NCBI GenBank assembly: GCA_003542935.1
Contig: DPJQ01000064.1
Span: forward strand, 1 to 13,981
Origin: Lachnospiraceae bacterium
GTDB lineage: Bacteria; Bacillota; Clostridia; Lachnospirales; Lachnospiraceae
Length of the DNA: 13,981 bases
Direction of reading: 5' to 3'
Part shown: positions 7,963 to 13,981 of the stretch, piece by piece
How the letters are laid out: every line of letters starts with the position of its first letter
Numbering within the stretch: the stretch's first letter is position 1
The notes under the pieces: model-generated
The model's database searches: none
Seen by the model: only the letters and a program-made list of their open reading frames with translations
What the model was told of the DNA's origin: nothing
Position numbers and translations under genes: made by a program

Positions 7963-8001
7963 AAAAAGGCACACATCCGTCAAAACCGATCTGCACCTTT
8001 T
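7963..8001 (-). terminator. Rho-independent terminator after the 153-residue zinc-ribbon gene
   Basis: On the minus strand GGTGCAGATC and GATGTGTGCC can form a 10-pair stem with two G-T wobbles and one mismatch around a 10-base loop, followed at once by TTTTT. Flanking AAAA/TTTT extends the stem. It lies just behind the stop at 8012, and separates the two upstream zinc-ribbon genes from the lectin/GH3 pair, which should therefore have its own promoter between 7863 and 7962. I see no convincing one there. Confidence 0.7.
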
Positions 8002-8011
8002 ATGCCACATT

Positions 8012-8473
8012 TTACTCGATTTTCTTACCACAGGATGTACAGAAAAGGGAACCAGGCGTGATCGGCGCTCCGCAGTTGGTACAAAAGGCTGCCTGCGCAG
8101 AAGGGGCCGGTTGCTCAACCACCGGAAGTTTATAGCCGCATCCGCTGCAGAACGCCATGCCCTGCCGGATTTTAGCTCCACAGTTGGGACAGCTGTTTGC
8201 AGCGTTGATGGCCTTGATCTGCGCCCTGCAGGCTTCAATCGACTGATGAAGCTCCGTAACCTGGCCGATCAGCCCAGCGACCTCCGGCAATGGTCTGTCG
8301 CGATACGCGCAGTACACATCATAACCGATTTTCCCGTACAATTCACTGATCCGATTTTCAGTATCAGAAATTGTGCCGTTTAATCTCGCGAGCTCGGATA
8401 GATCCTTTGCCTTTTGAACGGTAGACTGGCTCGCCTGCGAAAATCTGTTTTTCATGTTATCCATAAATGCCAT
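8012..8473 (-). CDS. Small protein with helical N-terminus and two C-terminal zinc ribbons
   Basis: The 153-residue product has an N-terminal region (about 1-92) rich in heptad-like helix, probably a short coiled coil. Two Cys4 zinc ribbons follow: C95/C98/C109/C112 (SCPNCG...FCSGCG) and C131/C134/C145/C148 (FCTNCG...FCTSCG), ending in KKIE. There is no signal peptide or membrane helix, so it is cytoplasmic. Such ribbons in Firmicutes often mediate protein contacts and lack catalytic residues; no enzyme motif is visible. The ATG at 8473 has an excellent GGAGGTG about 8 bases upstream. It lies 81 bases after the large zinc-ribbon membrane protein, with only a T-less hairpin between (8518-8536), and is followed by a terminator, so the two form an operon. 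A partner role with neighbouring zinc-ribbon proteins is plausible but unproven. Confidence 0.88.
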   Translation of the reverse strand: MAFMDNMKNRFSQASQSTVQKAKDLSELARLNGTISDTENRISELYGKIGYDVYCAYRDRPLPEVAGLIGQVTELHQSIEACRAQIKAINAANSCPNCGAKIRQGMAFCSGCGYKLPVVEQPAPSAQAAFCTNCGAPITPGSLFCTSCGKKIE

Positions 8474-8554
8474 TTCCCCACACCTCCGTACTTTCCTTTT
8501 CTCATTTCACGGCATCCTCCGGCCCAGCCAGCCGGATTTTCCCATTTCTTTCAC

Positions 8555-10900
8555 TCAATAGGAATCGCCGTCATATTCATAATCATAGTTGTTGCCGGCA
8601 AAGGAGTAGCTGATCTCCATTCTGTTCAGGCTCCACAGCCAGTCAACATTGCTCCGTACCAGCGTCTTCTCTTTTCCGTTGTAAAGATAAAGATCATTGC
8701 CGGAAATATAAAGCAGCGTATTCTGATCCACCCTGATATACTGTGTGACATCGTCAGCGATAATTGTTTTTGATCCATCCGTGCCAATCATGGTCAGTTC
8801 ATAGCCATAATCACTTCTGTAACCCGTATATGCAAGAATAATATTATCGCCGTACAGATTTGCACCGTCAATCATTATATCCTGCGCAAGGCGCGTACTC
8901 TTTCCGCCGGAATATGAATACAGATCACAGTATATACTGCCATTGTTACTGTACTCGCCGCTGGTATAGTAAACCGCCGTGCTGTCAGCTCTGTATACCT
9001 GCGCATCATCTGTAATTATATTGAATGTTCCAACCGTGCCATTACTCACATCTCCAACGGAAAGGGTGCCTCCACCTTCATTCACGTAGACTTTGGAATC
9101 GACCAGGTAAAGGCCGATCAGGCCATTTTCACCGGCACTGTAAAGAGTGTCCGCTGCGCCCTCAGACAGCTGAACCGCCGTCGTATCATCTGTGGAGACC
9201 AGATAGTTCTGATTCCCATAATCAATGGAGAACAACTCTGTAACATCATCGGTGGAAGTCACATTTTCAAGGTTCACAGTACCGCTTACAAGATCCGTAG
9301 TGTTATAAAGAATAGCATTGCCGAAAAGGCTTGCATTAAGCACATTCTCGCTGATTGTGGCCAGATTCCCCTCTTTATAGCAATAGAGGCTGCGTACCGC
9401 ATAGGCATTCTCCGCATCCTGCAAAGTTTCTCTGATAGAAATCCTGTCTTTTGCCTCATAATATTTGTCACTGGCGGCACTGTAGGCTTCATAGTCAGTC
9501 GTGGTACCCGACTGGGTTTTGTCATAACAGAACCAAAGCCATTGCCAATCCACCGCCTCTTCGCCTTCCGTAGCATTGATGTTTTTAAGTGCGGCTTTTA
9601 TCTCATCCGTAACCAGGATATAGCCGTCTTCATCCGCCGTACCGGCATACTTATCAATAAAACTTTTCAGGGCAGTATGAAGCGCGTCTGTATTATCCCC
9701 CCAAGACGTATCCAGAGCCTCTTCCATAGAATATGATCCCCATGAACTCTCGCCAAGCCAGTACAGCGCATTTGTGCAGGAAGTATAAAGCTCGTTAAAA
9801 CTGTCCTCCGACAGATCTGAACCCGTTATCATATTATAGCTGTAGGTCGGAATACTGTAATCTTCTTCACTGGGTTCTGTAATCCCCGCATCAGCCGACG
9901 CATAAGAATCAGAGACATAGTCATACAGGCTGAGCGTTGTCCCGTTCGGTGCGGCAAAATATACTGCGTCGGAGGCTACGCCAAAAACATGCACATTATC
10001 ACCGAGTTTTTCAGAATCTTTTTCAAGCCCGACGACGTACAGGCTCTCATTATAATCATCGTCCGATTTTATATAAAAAATATTGTTGAAATCACTGGCG
10101 TTTATAATATACGAATAACCGGATGCCAGTTTGACCTTATTATCCCTGTCACTCAGAGATACTCCATACAGCATATATTCCTCTGAATCATCACCAGATT
10201 CGTAAAGGACATGATCCGAACCGTCCGTATAATATGTTCTCACGCCTTTTGCAATCTGCGCCGCTTCTTTTCCGTCATAGCTGTACAGCGTATCGTCACC
10301 GTTCTGATAGACTACCGTACCGTCATCCAGAAAACGGAATCCCAGCCGGACATTTGTGGCAATCACTTCTATGTACTTGTCATTCTTGGCGGAATTCTCT
10401 CTTAGTTTTCCATACTCCGCACGGCAGAGAGAACCGGTTCCCATCGAACTGTCATATTTTGTATAATAATAAATATACTTCCCCCCCGGATCAAACGCCA
10501 GAAGCGAAAGAAATGCGTCTTCCGCCCTGCTGGAAGCAATCTCGATGGTCTGATCTTTTTTCAGGTTCGTTATGAGTTCGTATTTCCCACCGGACATATA
10601 CGCATAGGCGTTATCCCCGCCGCTTCCCGATGAAAACAGGCCCCTCACCACGAACACCGCAATGACAACTACAACGATAACAACCGCAAGACCACCAACC
10701 ATTTTAAAATTTTTCTTCTGTTTCGGCTGCACGTACTCCGCCTGTGTATTGTCGGGCTTTGTAGGTACGGCCGGCATGACCGGCGCCCCAGACTCTGCGG
10801 CGTTCACGAATTCTTCTGTGAACTCCGACAGGTTTGCGCCGCAGGCACTGCAGAATTTGCTGCCGTCCGGCAATTTTTCACCACAATTAGGACAAAACAT
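8555..10900 (-). CDS. Zinc-ribbon, single-pass membrane protein with large extracellular propeller-like region
   Basis: This 781-residue protein begins MFCPNCGEKL with one Cys4 zinc ribbon (C3/C6/C17/C20). A Pro/Glu spacer follows, then a membrane helix (about 66-86) and a glycine/serine stretch. About 690 residues are predicted outside. That part contains many short beta-rich units with Tyr, Asp and Gly, such as GKYIYYYTKYD, GTVVYQNGDDTLYSYDG and NTLLYISGNDLYLYNG. This recalls WD40-like or DUF5050-type beta-propellers. A more helical insert (about 350-500) interrupts it. No catalytic motif is visible, so ligand binding or sensing is the likely role. I chose the ATG at 10900 because GGAGG lies about 8 bases upstream and the ribbon starts directly; an ATG at 10921 would add seven odd residues. 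It is the first gene behind a strong promoter and is co-transcribed with the 153-residue zinc-ribbon protein. Confidence 0.9.
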   Translation of the reverse strand: MFCPNCGEKLPDGSKFCSACGANLSEFTEEFVNAAESGAPVMPAVPTKPDNTQAEYVQPKQKKNFKMVGGLAVVIVVVVIAVFVVRGLFSSGSGGDNAYAYMSGGKYELITNLKKDQTIEIASSRAEDAFLSLLAFDPGGKYIYYYTKYDSSMGTGSLCRAEYGKLRENSAKNDKYIEVIATNVRLGFRFLDDGTVVYQNGDDTLYSYDGKEAAQIAKGVRTYYTDGSDHVLYESGDDSEEYMLYGVSLSDRDNKVKLASGYSYIINASDFNNIFYIKSDDDYNESLYVVGLEKDSEKLGDNVHVFGVASDAVYFAAPNGTTLSLYDYVSDSYASADAGITEPSEEDYSIPTYSYNMITGSDLSEDSFNELYTSCTNALYWLGESSWGSYSMEEALDTSWGDNTDALHTALKSFIDKYAGTADEDGYILVTDEIKAALKNINATEGEEAVDWQWLWFCYDKTQSGTTTDYEAYSAASDKYYEAKDRISIRETLQDAENAYAVRSLYCYKEGNLATISENVLNASLFGNAILYNTTDLVSGTVNLENVTSTDDVTELFSIDYGNQNYLVSTDDTTAVQLSEGAADTLYSAGENGLIGLYLVDSKVYVNEGGGTLSVGDVSNGTVGTFNIITDDAQVYRADSTAVYYTSGEYSNNGSIYCDLYSYSGGKSTRLAQDIMIDGANLYGDNIILAYTGYRSDYGYELTMIGTDGSKTIIADDVTQYIRVDQNTLLYISGNDLYLYNGKEKTLVRSNVDWLWSLNRMEISYSFAGNNYDYEYDGDSY

Positions 10901-10963
10901 CCTTCGTTCCTCCATCCTCATTTTTTCTTTATAATTTTTAAATTTATTTAATTATGCGTGTAT

Positions 10964-10992
10964 ATTGTACAGAGGCCCGCTGTTTTTGTCAA
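10964..10992 (-). promoter_or_regulatory. Strong sigma-A-type promoter of the zinc-ribbon operon
   Basis: The minus strand shows a perfect TTGACA (10987-10992), a 17-base spacer and TACAAT (10964-10969), five of six at the -10. Transcription would start near 10957, leaving an AT-rich leader of about 57 bases before the ATG at 10900. It lies downstream of the suf terminator, so this operon is independently expressed. Confidence 0.85.
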
Positions 10993-11084
10993 TATTTGCT
11001 GTGCAATTTCATGATTAAATATAAATCTCTTGATGTCATTCATATTCACAGAAAACCGGCTTTCCCCGGAAACAGATCGCCATC

Positions 11085-11114
11085 AAAAACGGCCACAGCA
11101 CTTTTTCTGTGCCG
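11085..11114 (-). terminator. Rho-independent terminator of the suf genes
   Basis: On the minus strand CGGCACAG and CTGTG-G-CCG pair as an 8-pair stem with one bulged G around an 8-base loop, followed directly by TTTTT (11085-11089). It starts 34 bases after the sufB/D stop codon and faces the right way to end that transcript. Confidence 0.7.
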
Positions 11115-11147
11115 CAGCCTTCCAAAAACTTTAAAATTAATACTGTT

Positions 11148-12068
11148 TTATTTCAAAAACCCATTCACAATCTGTTCCTCAGCCTCTTTTTCCGTCAGGC
11201 CCAGGGTCATTAATTTGATCAGCTGCTCCCCTGCAATTTTTCCGATAGCGGCTTCATGGATCAGGTTCGCCTCTACATGGTTGGCCGTGAGCTCCGGGAT
11301 TGCGCTGACGCTGGCCGCATCCATAATGATTGCGTCACATTCTGTATGTCCGGCGCACTGATTGTTGCCGTTAATCCTTGATAGAAAGATCTGATGGGAA
11401 CTTTCTTTCGCCACTGAACGGGAGATCACATTTGCGCTGCTGCCCGCCCCGTTCATATCCACCTCGAAATCTGTTTTGGCCGTCTGGGTACCGTGGGTCA
11501 TAATCTTCTCGCGGATCACCAGCGTGGCGTCGGCAGCCAAATCTGCTCTGGTGGTGCGCACTGTGGAGTCGATTCCCTTGATCTGCATGGTATCCATCTC
11601 CATATAGGCACCCTCATCCAGATGGATCACCGTGGAAGGGTTCATGACGTTCTCACCCCGGCCGTCCCCCTCACCGTAATGCTTCTCGATATATCGCACC
11701 CGGGAGTTTTTGCCCACATAGAAGGTGTGGATGCCGCTGTGCTCGGACATATCTACGCCGCAGTTATGGATCCCGCAGCCCGCGACAATCGTTATATCAC
11801 AATCCTCCCCGATGAAAAAATCATTATATACGCTCTCCTTTAACCCGCTCTGACTCAGCACCACGGGAATATGCACGCTTTCTTTTTTGGTACCCGGCTG
11901 AATCTTAATATCGATACCGGACTTTCCGTCGGTCTTGGTGACAATCTCAATGTGGGCCGTGGAATTCCTTCCGGCACTTTGTCCGTTAGCCCGGATATTA
12001 TAGGCTCCCTCAGGAATCTCATGGAGCCCTGCAATCTGTTCCAGCAGATTTTTTTGTATCAAATCCAT
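11148..12068 (-). CDS. sufB: Fe-S cluster assembly scaffold, SufB/SufD family (short core form)
   Basis: The 306-residue product belongs to the SufB/SufD beta-helix family, which with the SufC ATPase forms the scaffold on which Fe-S clusters are built in the cytoplasm. Family features are the repeated beta-strand core, GCGIHNCGVDMSEHSGIHTF, HTECDAIIMD, and the conserved C-terminal block ANHVEANLIHEAAIGKI followed by GLTEKEAEEQIVNGF. It is much shorter than classical SufB (about 470) or SufD (about 420), lacking the long N-terminal part. This is the form seen with SufC alone in anaerobic clostridia and archaea (SUF-like minimal system). One gene would therefore serve in place of both SufB and SufD, probably as a homodimer. 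The ATG at 12068 has GGGGAG about 6 bases upstream and lies 19 bases after sufC. Whether to call it sufB or sufD is uncertain. Confidence 0.9.
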   Translation of the reverse strand: MDLIQKNLLEQIAGLHEIPEGAYNIRANGQSAGRNSTAHIEIVTKTDGKSGIDIKIQPGTKKESVHIPVVLSQSGLKESVYNDFFIGEDCDITIVAGCGIHNCGVDMSEHSGIHTFYVGKNSRVRYIEKHYGEGDGRGENVMNPSTVIHLDEGAYMEMDTMQIKGIDSTVRTTRADLAADATLVIREKIMTHGTQTAKTDFEVDMNGAGSSANVISRSVAKESSHQIFLSRINGNNQCAGHTECDAIIMDAASVSAIPELTANHVEANLIHEAAIGKIAGEQLIKLMTLGLTEKEAEEQIVNGFLK

Positions 12069-12087
12069 GATGTTCTCCCCTTTCCGG

Positions 12088-12810
12088 TCACAGCTTATCC
12101 GTCAAAACTTTGCAGGCGGAAGGCGCATTTAACAGCTTCGGCAGAATCTCATCCTTGCTTCCCTCCGCCTCCAGGCGGCCGTCCGCGATCATAACGATCT
12201 TGTCCGCTATATTTAATATCCTCTCCTGGTGGGAAATGATCAAAATAGATCCCTGTACATCCTCGTGCAGTTTCTCAAACACCCGGATCAGGTTGTTGAA
12301 GCTCCACAGGTCTATCCCTGCCTCCGGCTCGTCAAAAACGGAAAGTTTTGTTCCTCTGGCAATGATCATAGCGATCTCAATCCGTTTCAGCTCGCCACCG
12401 GAAAGGCTGGCGTTGACCTCACGGTTGACATAATCCCGTGCGCACAGACCCACCTCAGAGAGCACCTCGCAGATCTCCGACACGCTTGTCTTCCGTCCAT
12501 AGGCCATGGTCAGCAAATCCCTGACCGTCAGTCCCTTGAAACGCACCGGCTGCTGGAAGGCAAAGCTGATGCCCTTTTTGGCCCGCTCCGTGATATCCTG
12601 CCCGGTGATGTCCTCACCGTCAAACAAAATCTGTCCCGAAGTAGGTGTCAAAATCCCCGCAATCACCTTGGCCAGCGTGGACTTTCCGCCCCCGTTCGGC
12701 CCTGTAACCGCCACAAACTTATCTTCAATTGTGAGACTGATATCCCGCAGGATCGCAACATTGCTGTTCTGTTCTTCAACCTCGTAGCTTATATGCTTTA
12801 ACTCTAACAT
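12088..12810 (-). CDS. sufC: Fe-S cluster assembly ATPase SufC
   Basis: SufC is a soluble ABC-type ATPase that powers conformational change in the SufB/D scaffold during Fe-S assembly. All ABC motifs are present in this 240-residue protein: Walker A GPNGGGKST (37-45), Q-loop FAFQQP (around 86), signature LSGGE (136-140), Walker B LSVFDE (156-161) and switch His in IISHQ (H194). The FDEPEAGIDLWSF wording differs from the DEIDSGLD of classical SufC and matches my recollection of the minimal clostridial/archaeal form. Length is a little below the usual 250. AGGAGG lies 5 bases before the ATG at 12810. It is followed by the scaffold gene after 19 bases; no sufS, sufU or iscU lies within the window, so the cysteine desulfurase must be elsewhere. 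No promoter is evident in the 165-base gap upstream, so transcription from the foldase gene is possible. Confidence 0.94.
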   Translation of the reverse strand: MLELKHISYEVEEQNSNVAILRDISLTIEDKFVAVTGPNGGGKSTLAKVIAGILTPTSGQILFDGEDITGQDITERAKKGISFAFQQPVRFKGLTVRDLLTMAYGRKTSVSEICEVLSEVGLCARDYVNREVNASLSGGELKRIEIAMIIARGTKLSVFDEPEAGIDLWSFNNLIRVFEKLHEDVQGSILIISHQERILNIADKIVMIADGRLEAEGSKDEILPKLLNAPSACKVLTDKL

Positions 12811-12975
12811 GTAGTCCTCCTATCGTTCGCACAGCAGCATTCGGACAAGCCCCCTTCCCATACGCTCCCTAATCCGCCCACGGAAAGCGTCTGTGCCTTC
12901 CTCCGGCTGTTTCGCCGACGGCCGCAGGATCATGAGGAGCGCCGGACAGAGGGGATAACGGCCGCCGTTGGCCGA

Positions 12976-13981
12976 TTACTCCGACGCGCTGCTTTCCGCG
13001 GCCCCCGATGCCGGTGCTTCACTGCCTGTATCCGCCTCACTGGCTGCCGGCTCCGATACTTCACTGGACGCTGACCCCACATCCGATGCCTCGCTGGCCG
13101 CGGACTCTTCACCGGTCTCGGAAGTCTCCGATGTCTCACTTTCTTCCTGTTTCGCCGTATAAATATAGGAATCTGTCACTTTCACTTTATTCCACAATTT
13201 TTCATTAACGGTAATCTCCGCCGCATCATTCCAGCTATCCAGCTTCTCCTGATAAAGGGCATCTTCCCTCTCCGAGATGATATTTTCCTTCTCCTGATCC
13301 GTGGATTCCCTGTCCAGTTTTGCATCCATACGCACGATATAGTAATCGCCGTCAGCCTCAATCACGGATCCGTACAGTTCCCCGTCATTCAGAGTATCCG
13401 CCGCCGTGCGGACTTCCTCCGCCAGATACGTATTATCTGCACCGTAACTGTAATCCGTGGTAAACGCATTTTCATCGATACCCGAGGCTATCGTTTTCAT
13501 ATCGGCAGAAGCCACATCGGCCTCCCCCTGCAGTGCGCTTAAAATCTCCTCCGCGTGGGCCTTTTTCTCCTCTTTCGCGGAATCGTCATCCTCCTCGGAT
13601 GTGCTCAGACGCACATAGGTAATCTTTGACTGGGCAGCCTCCTCATCAGACACTTCCTTATCCACATCGGCCACCATGGGGTCGTGCATCCTCTGCTGGA
13701 TCGTATAGAGTTTCAGATATTCTGCCACGTTGGCCGCCGTGATCCCGTTTTGCTGCAGCAGCTTCTCATCATTCGCCGACACAAAAGCCTCCGCTGCCTG
13801 ATCCACAGCCGCCTGGTCTTCATCAGTGAATACTACGGAGAATTCCTCCATGTGTTCCTGCAAAAGCAGCATATCCGTCAGAGAATCCATACAGCTATCT
13901 TTGAACTGGTCCCCATAGGTCTGATTTTTCTTTGCATCTGATGAACCGGATGTTTCTGATGCTTCACTGGCTTCTGATGCC
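12976..13981 (-). CDS. Foldase / peptidyl-prolyl cis-trans isomerase (PrsA/parvulin-like), N-terminus missing
   Basis: The frame is open to the right edge, with 334 codons visible; the start and any signal peptide or lipobox lie outside. The visible N-terminal part is Ser/Glu/Ala-rich (ASEASEASETS), followed by a helical SurA/PrsA-like region (about 50 to 150 from the edge). A parvulin-like domain comes next (KITYVRLSTSEED to YGADNTYLAEEV to GDYYIVRMD), then a helix and a tail of roughly 50 residues built from Ser, Glu, Ala, Thr and Gly. Such proteins help exported proteins fold at the outer face of the membrane. The parvulin core motif GGDLGWF is replaced by YGADNTYLAEEV, so catalysis may be weak or absent and a pure chaperone role is possible. 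An ATG at 13890 exists, but the open frame and family length show it is internal. Family assignment is from layout and core pattern. Confidence 0.8.
   Translation of the reverse strand, partial: ASEASEASETSGSSDAKKNQTYGDQFKDSCMDSLTDMLLLQEHMEEFSVVFTDEDQAAVDQAAEAFVSANDEKLLQQNGITAANVAEYLKLYTIQQRMHDPMVADVDKEVSDEEAAQSKITYVRLSTSEEDDDSAKEEKKAHAEEILSALQGEADVASADMKTIASGIDENAFTTDYSYGADNTYLAEEVRTAADTLNDGELYGSVIEADGDYYIVRMDAKLDRESTDQEKENIISEREDALYQEKLDSWNDAAEITVNEKLWNKVKVTDSYIYTAKQEESETSETSETGEESAASEASDVGSASSEVSEPAASEADTGSEAPASGAAESSASE

Noticed and set aside
7802..8383. Plus-strand open frame of 193 codons
   Set aside because: It spans the terminator and two minus-strand genes and shows no recognisable protein features; antisense shadow.
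8518..8536. Six-pair hairpin followed by TTTT on the plus strand
   Set aside because: It would terminate plus-strand transcription, but no plus-strand gene is supported. On the minus strand it has no T-run, so it does not separate the two zinc-ribbon genes.
12820..12933. 37-codon minus-strand open frame before sufC
   Set aside because: There is no ribosome binding site ahead of its ATG, its Arg-rich product resembles nothing I recognise, and it lies in GC-rich DNA where open frames arise by chance.

Overview
The window looks like chromosomal DNA of an anaerobic Gram-positive Firmicute, most likely a Clostridia/Lachnospiraceae-type gut bacterium. This rests on strong GGAGG-type ribosome binding sites, sigma-A promoters, several zinc-ribbon plus single-membrane-helix proteins, and a two-gene SufC/SufB-type iron-sulfur system. 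Genus cannot be fixed from the sequence alone. Every supported gene is on the minus strand, so the window is best read from high to low coordinates.

Right end (about 11,100-13,981). First comes a foldase/peptidyl-prolyl isomerase gene cut by the right edge, with a long Ser/Glu/Ala-rich tail. It is followed by a compact sufC-sufB/D pair for Fe-S cluster assembly, ended by a hairpin plus T-run terminator.

Middle (about 4,900-10,990). A near-consensus promoter (TTGACA-17-TACAAT) drives a 781-residue zinc-ribbon/membrane/propeller-like protein. It is followed by a 153-residue protein with two zinc ribbons and then a terminator. Next is a 498-residue protein with zinc ribbons predicted inside the cell, one membrane helix, and a C-type-lectin-like domain predicted outside. 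Its stop overlaps the start of a membrane-anchored GH3 beta-N-acetylhexosaminidase-like gene. This lectin/GH3 pair is the most interesting unit: it looks like a surface module that binds and trims glycans or cell-wall sugars.

Left end (1-about 4,780). A polysaccharide (capsule/exopolysaccharide) operon begins with a clear promoter (TTGAAA-17-TATTAT). The order is priming sugar-phosphate transferase, GT4 glycosyltransferase, GT2 glycosyltransferase, a decayed glucose-1-phosphate cytidylyltransferase (rfbF) pseudogene, and the N-terminus of a multi-pass membrane protein that may be the polymerase. DNA left of about 3,280 is visibly more AT-rich than the rest, as is common for horizontally exchanged surface-polysaccharide genes. 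The rfbF remnant carries at least three single-base frameshifts and has lost its C-terminus, suggesting loss of a CDP-sugar branch. No tRNA, rRNA, CRISPR array, insertion sequence or phage gene was seen.
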